DNA from: Gaiellasilicea sp963731615
GTDB taxonomy: Bacteria > Actinomycetota > Thermoleophilia > Gaiellales > Gaiellaceae
DNA: 64,000 nucleotides
Reading direction: 5' to 3'
NCBI GenBank assembly: GCA_963731615.1
Contig: CAVSWD010000001.1
Span: forward strand, 511,254-575,253
Shown here: positions 62,588 through 64,000 of the stretch, piece after piece
How positions within the stretch are numbered: the stretch's first letter is position 1
How the letters are laid out: each line of letters starts with the position of its first letter
Made by a program: the position numbers and the translations under genes
Notes under the pieces: model-generated
Told to the model about the DNA's origin: nothing
Databases searched by the model: none
What the model saw: only the letters and a program-made list of their open reading frames with translations

Positions 62588-63064
62588 ATGCCTCCCGGAG
62601 CTTCACCTGGGAACGACGCGCGTCCCGTGATCAGGCTCCAGCACTGTGGGCTCCTCGTCGCGGATCTCCACCGCTCGCGGCGGTTCTACGGCGAGGCGCT
62701 CGGGCTCGAGGAGCTGCCGCGCCCGGCGAGCTTCACCTTCGGGGGCGCGTGGTTCGCGCTCGGGGACACGGAGATCCACCTGCTGGCGGAGGCCGACAGC
62801 ACGGGACGGGCGGGGATACCGCCGCCGGGGCCGGGGATCGCGGGCGGGTTGGCGACCCACCTGGCGCTCGAGGTGGACGACCTCGCGGCCTGGCAGGAGC
62901 GGCTGGGCCAGCACGGGGTGGCGCCCGCGTCGGGCCCGATGCCGCGCGGGGACGGCGTCGACCAGCTCTTCGTCTTCGACCCCGACGGCTACGTCGTCGA
63001 GCTCTTCCAGCGGACGGGCGCCGACCAGGCCGATGCGCCCGAGCGCGCACCGATTCGCGAGTGA
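62588..63064 (+). CDS. VOC superfamily glyoxalase/dioxygenase-like protein
   Basis: 158 residues in two beta-alpha-beta modules. LQHCGLLVADLHRSRRFYGE carries the first metal His, GGAWFALGDTEIHLLAEADS a Glu/His pair, LATHLALEVDDLAAWQERLG the second-module His, and LFVFDPDGYVVELFQRTG the terminal Glu. A GTG at 62585 is an alternative start one codon earlier; a GATACT box lies close upstream. Reaction unknown. Confidence 0.82.
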   Translation: MPPGASPGNDARPVIRLQHCGLLVADLHRSRRFYGEALGLEELPRPASFTFGGAWFALGDTEIHLLAEADSTGRAGIPPPGPGIAGGLATHLALEVDDLAAWQERLGQHGVAPASGPMPRGDGVDQLFVFDPDGYVVELFQRTGADQADAPERAPIRE

Positions 63065-63065
63065 C

Positions 63066-63455
63066 TTACCGGTCGGAGTGCAGCGAGTCGCCCTGCGCGC
63101 CGAGGACGAGATCGCGCGCCGGGTCCGGCACGTGATCGCGCAGCACCGGCGCGAGGGCTTCGACGAAGGTGACGCCGCCGGCGGAGTGCAGCTCGTGCTC
63201 GACGCCTCGGTTGACGACGACGACGTCGCCGGCCGCCAGCTCCTTCGTCTCGCCGGCGACCGTCATCGTCAGCGAGCCGTCGACGATCCACATCACCTGC
63301 TCCGCCGTCTCGTGCGCGTGCAGCGGCACGGTCGTGCCGGCCTCGTACGTGACGTGACAGAGCATCACCTGCTCGCCGCCGACGGCTCGGAGCCCCACGC
63401 CGGGGAAGAGAGCGTGGGGCTCGACGCCGTTCCAGCTCTTGAACGCTGACGTCAG
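63066..63455 (-). CDS. Cupin-domain protein
   Basis: About 129 residues. VTYEAGTTVPLHAHETAEQV carries the His-x-His and Glu of cupin motif 1, and GDVVVVNRGVEHELHSAGGV the motif 2 His. Homology begins at an unusual CTG (63453-63455) that overlaps the XDH stop; no ATG, GTG or TTG is nearby, so the start is uncertain. Downstream of the XDH-type gene, it may be a partner or regulator of that pathway. Confidence 0.72.
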   Translation of the reverse strand: MTSAFKSWNGVEPHALFPGVGLRAVGGEQVMLCHVTYEAGTTVPLHAHETAEQVMWIVDGSLTMTVAGETKELAAGDVVVVNRGVEHELHSAGGVTFVEALAPVLRDHVPDPARDLVLGAQGDSLHSDR

Positions 63456-64000
63456 GCTGGGACCTCGAACCGCATGCCGCCCTCTGAGAGCGCGTTGACC
63501 GAGAGCTCCTCGTCGAAGGCGACGAGCTTTCCCTCCCGCCGCGGCTCCTGCTTCGCGTCGAGGGCGCGGAGGACACGCTCGGGGGTGATCGGCAACTCCG
63601 TCACCCAGACGCCGACCGCGTCGAAGACGGCGGCGGCGATCGCGGGCGGCTGCGGGTTGTTCGCCATCTCGCCGATCCCCTTCGCTCCGTATGGGCCGCC
63701 CGCGGAAGGGTTCTCGATGATCAGCGTGTCCACCTGCGGCAGATCCTCCATGCCCGGTGCGAGGTAGGAGCCGAACTGACCGCCGCGGTGCTCGACGCTC
63801 GGGTAGTAGGGGTAGCAGTTCTCCAGCACGCCGAGCCCCAGGCCCTGTACGGCGCCACCCTCGATCTGACCCTCGACGAGGGTCGGGTTGATCGCCTTGC
63901 CGACGTCGAAGCACTGGACGAGGCGCGTCACCTTCACGTGGCCGGTCTCGTCGTCGACCTCGACCTCGGCCGCGCACGCGGCGTAGGAGATCGCAGCGTG
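63452..64000 (-). CDS. Xanthine dehydrogenase family molybdenum subunit, C-terminal fragment
   Basis: The last 182 residues of a large molybdopterin-binding subunit; the gene continues past the right edge. VEVDDETGHVKVTRLVQCFD, VGKAINPTLVEGQIEGGAVQ, GLGLGVLENC and the PSAGGPYGAKGIGEMANNPQ motif with the catalytic Glu of the GAKGxGE loop are all clear. Related enzymes hydroxylate purines, nicotinate, aldehydes or CO. The split XdhC pair at 35.5-36.6 kb is a candidate maturation factor. Confidence 0.9.
   Translation of the reverse strand, partial: HAAISYAACAAEVEVDDETGHVKVTRLVQCFDVGKAINPTLVEGQIEGGAVQGLGLGVLENCYPYYPSVEHRGGQFGSYLAPGMEDLPQVDTLIIENPSAGGPYGAKGIGEMANNPQPPAIAAAVFDAVGVWVTELPITPERVLRALDAKQEPRREGKLVAFDEELSVNALSEGGMRFEVPA

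Overview
This window looks like chromosomal DNA from a high-GC actinobacterium. Several traits point to class Thermoleophilia (Gaiellales/Solirubrobacterales-like): very GC-rich third codon positions, many GTG and TTG starts, a DUF1501/DUF1800 pair, a LemA/DUF2207 pair, HD-GYP signalling, and secreted proteins with a cysteine-framed calcium-repeat module. The taxonomic placement is an inference from gene content. At least a dozen conserved genes, including the essential thrS, pheS, pheT and the pyruvate dehydrogenase E2 gene, are broken by single-base frame changes while the protein continues normally in another frame. The simplest reading is uncorrected indels in the assembly, so several genes here are described across a frame change.

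Layout. 1-2.1 kb (minus): DUF1501/DUF1800 pair and a CBS-domain protein. 2.1-13.8 kb: translation block thrS-infC-rpmI-rplT-rRNA methylase, then a minus-strand group (esterase lipoprotein, DUF2207, LemA, two paralogous methyltransferases), then pheS-pheT. 13.8-17.1 kb: a tandem cupredoxin-like secreted protein and a minus-strand membrane/envelope cluster (YihY, DUF3618, holin-like, small TM protein, PRC-barrel). 17.1-22.8 kb: a 2-oxoacid dehydrogenase operon (E1alpha, E1beta, E2, VOC protein, GNAT, E3) with a 172-bp palindromic insertion between E1alpha and E1beta. 22.9-36.6 kb: GtrA/GT87 membrane proteins, enoyl-CoA hydratase, two secreted Ca-repeat proteins, a DapA-family lyase with an FAD oxidoreductase, an acyl-CoA carboxylase subunit, an HD-GYP protein, a cold-shock-like protein with an IF-1, an SGNH esterase, tRNA-Trp(CCA) and a split XdhC pair.

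36.6-64 kb is a catabolic region. It contains a lactonase/hydrolase pair; a tightly overlapped plus-strand operon (aldehyde dehydrogenase, NIPSNAP, SDR, cupin, ThDP enzyme, RidA, amidase); a five-gene branched-chain-amino-acid-type ABC transporter; RraA-like and FAH-family enzymes; a GntR/FCD regulator; and a minus-strand module whose members resemble the lower Weimberg pathway (SDR, 2-keto-3-deoxyarabinonate dehydratase-like FAH protein, 2-oxoglutarate semialdehyde dehydrogenase, extended SDR). Divergent from that module is a coenzyme B12-dependent diol dehydratase with an unusual architecture: the small subunit gene comes first, followed by a large+medium subunit fusion. All seven active-site residues I remember from the Klebsiella enzyme are present.

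A 14-bp palindrome, consensus GATNATCGATNATC, lies in front of the lactonase operon, the transporter, the gntR gene and the SDR/diol-dehydratase divergent pair, with a half-site in a fifth promoter. I infer one GntR/FCD-controlled regulon that couples transport, lactone hydrolysis and a B12-dependent dehydration to a 2-oxoglutarate-forming route. No aldonate dehydratase of the IlvD/EDD or enolase type is present in the window. The hypothesis that the diol dehydratase fills that step is the most interesting idea here, and it is untested.
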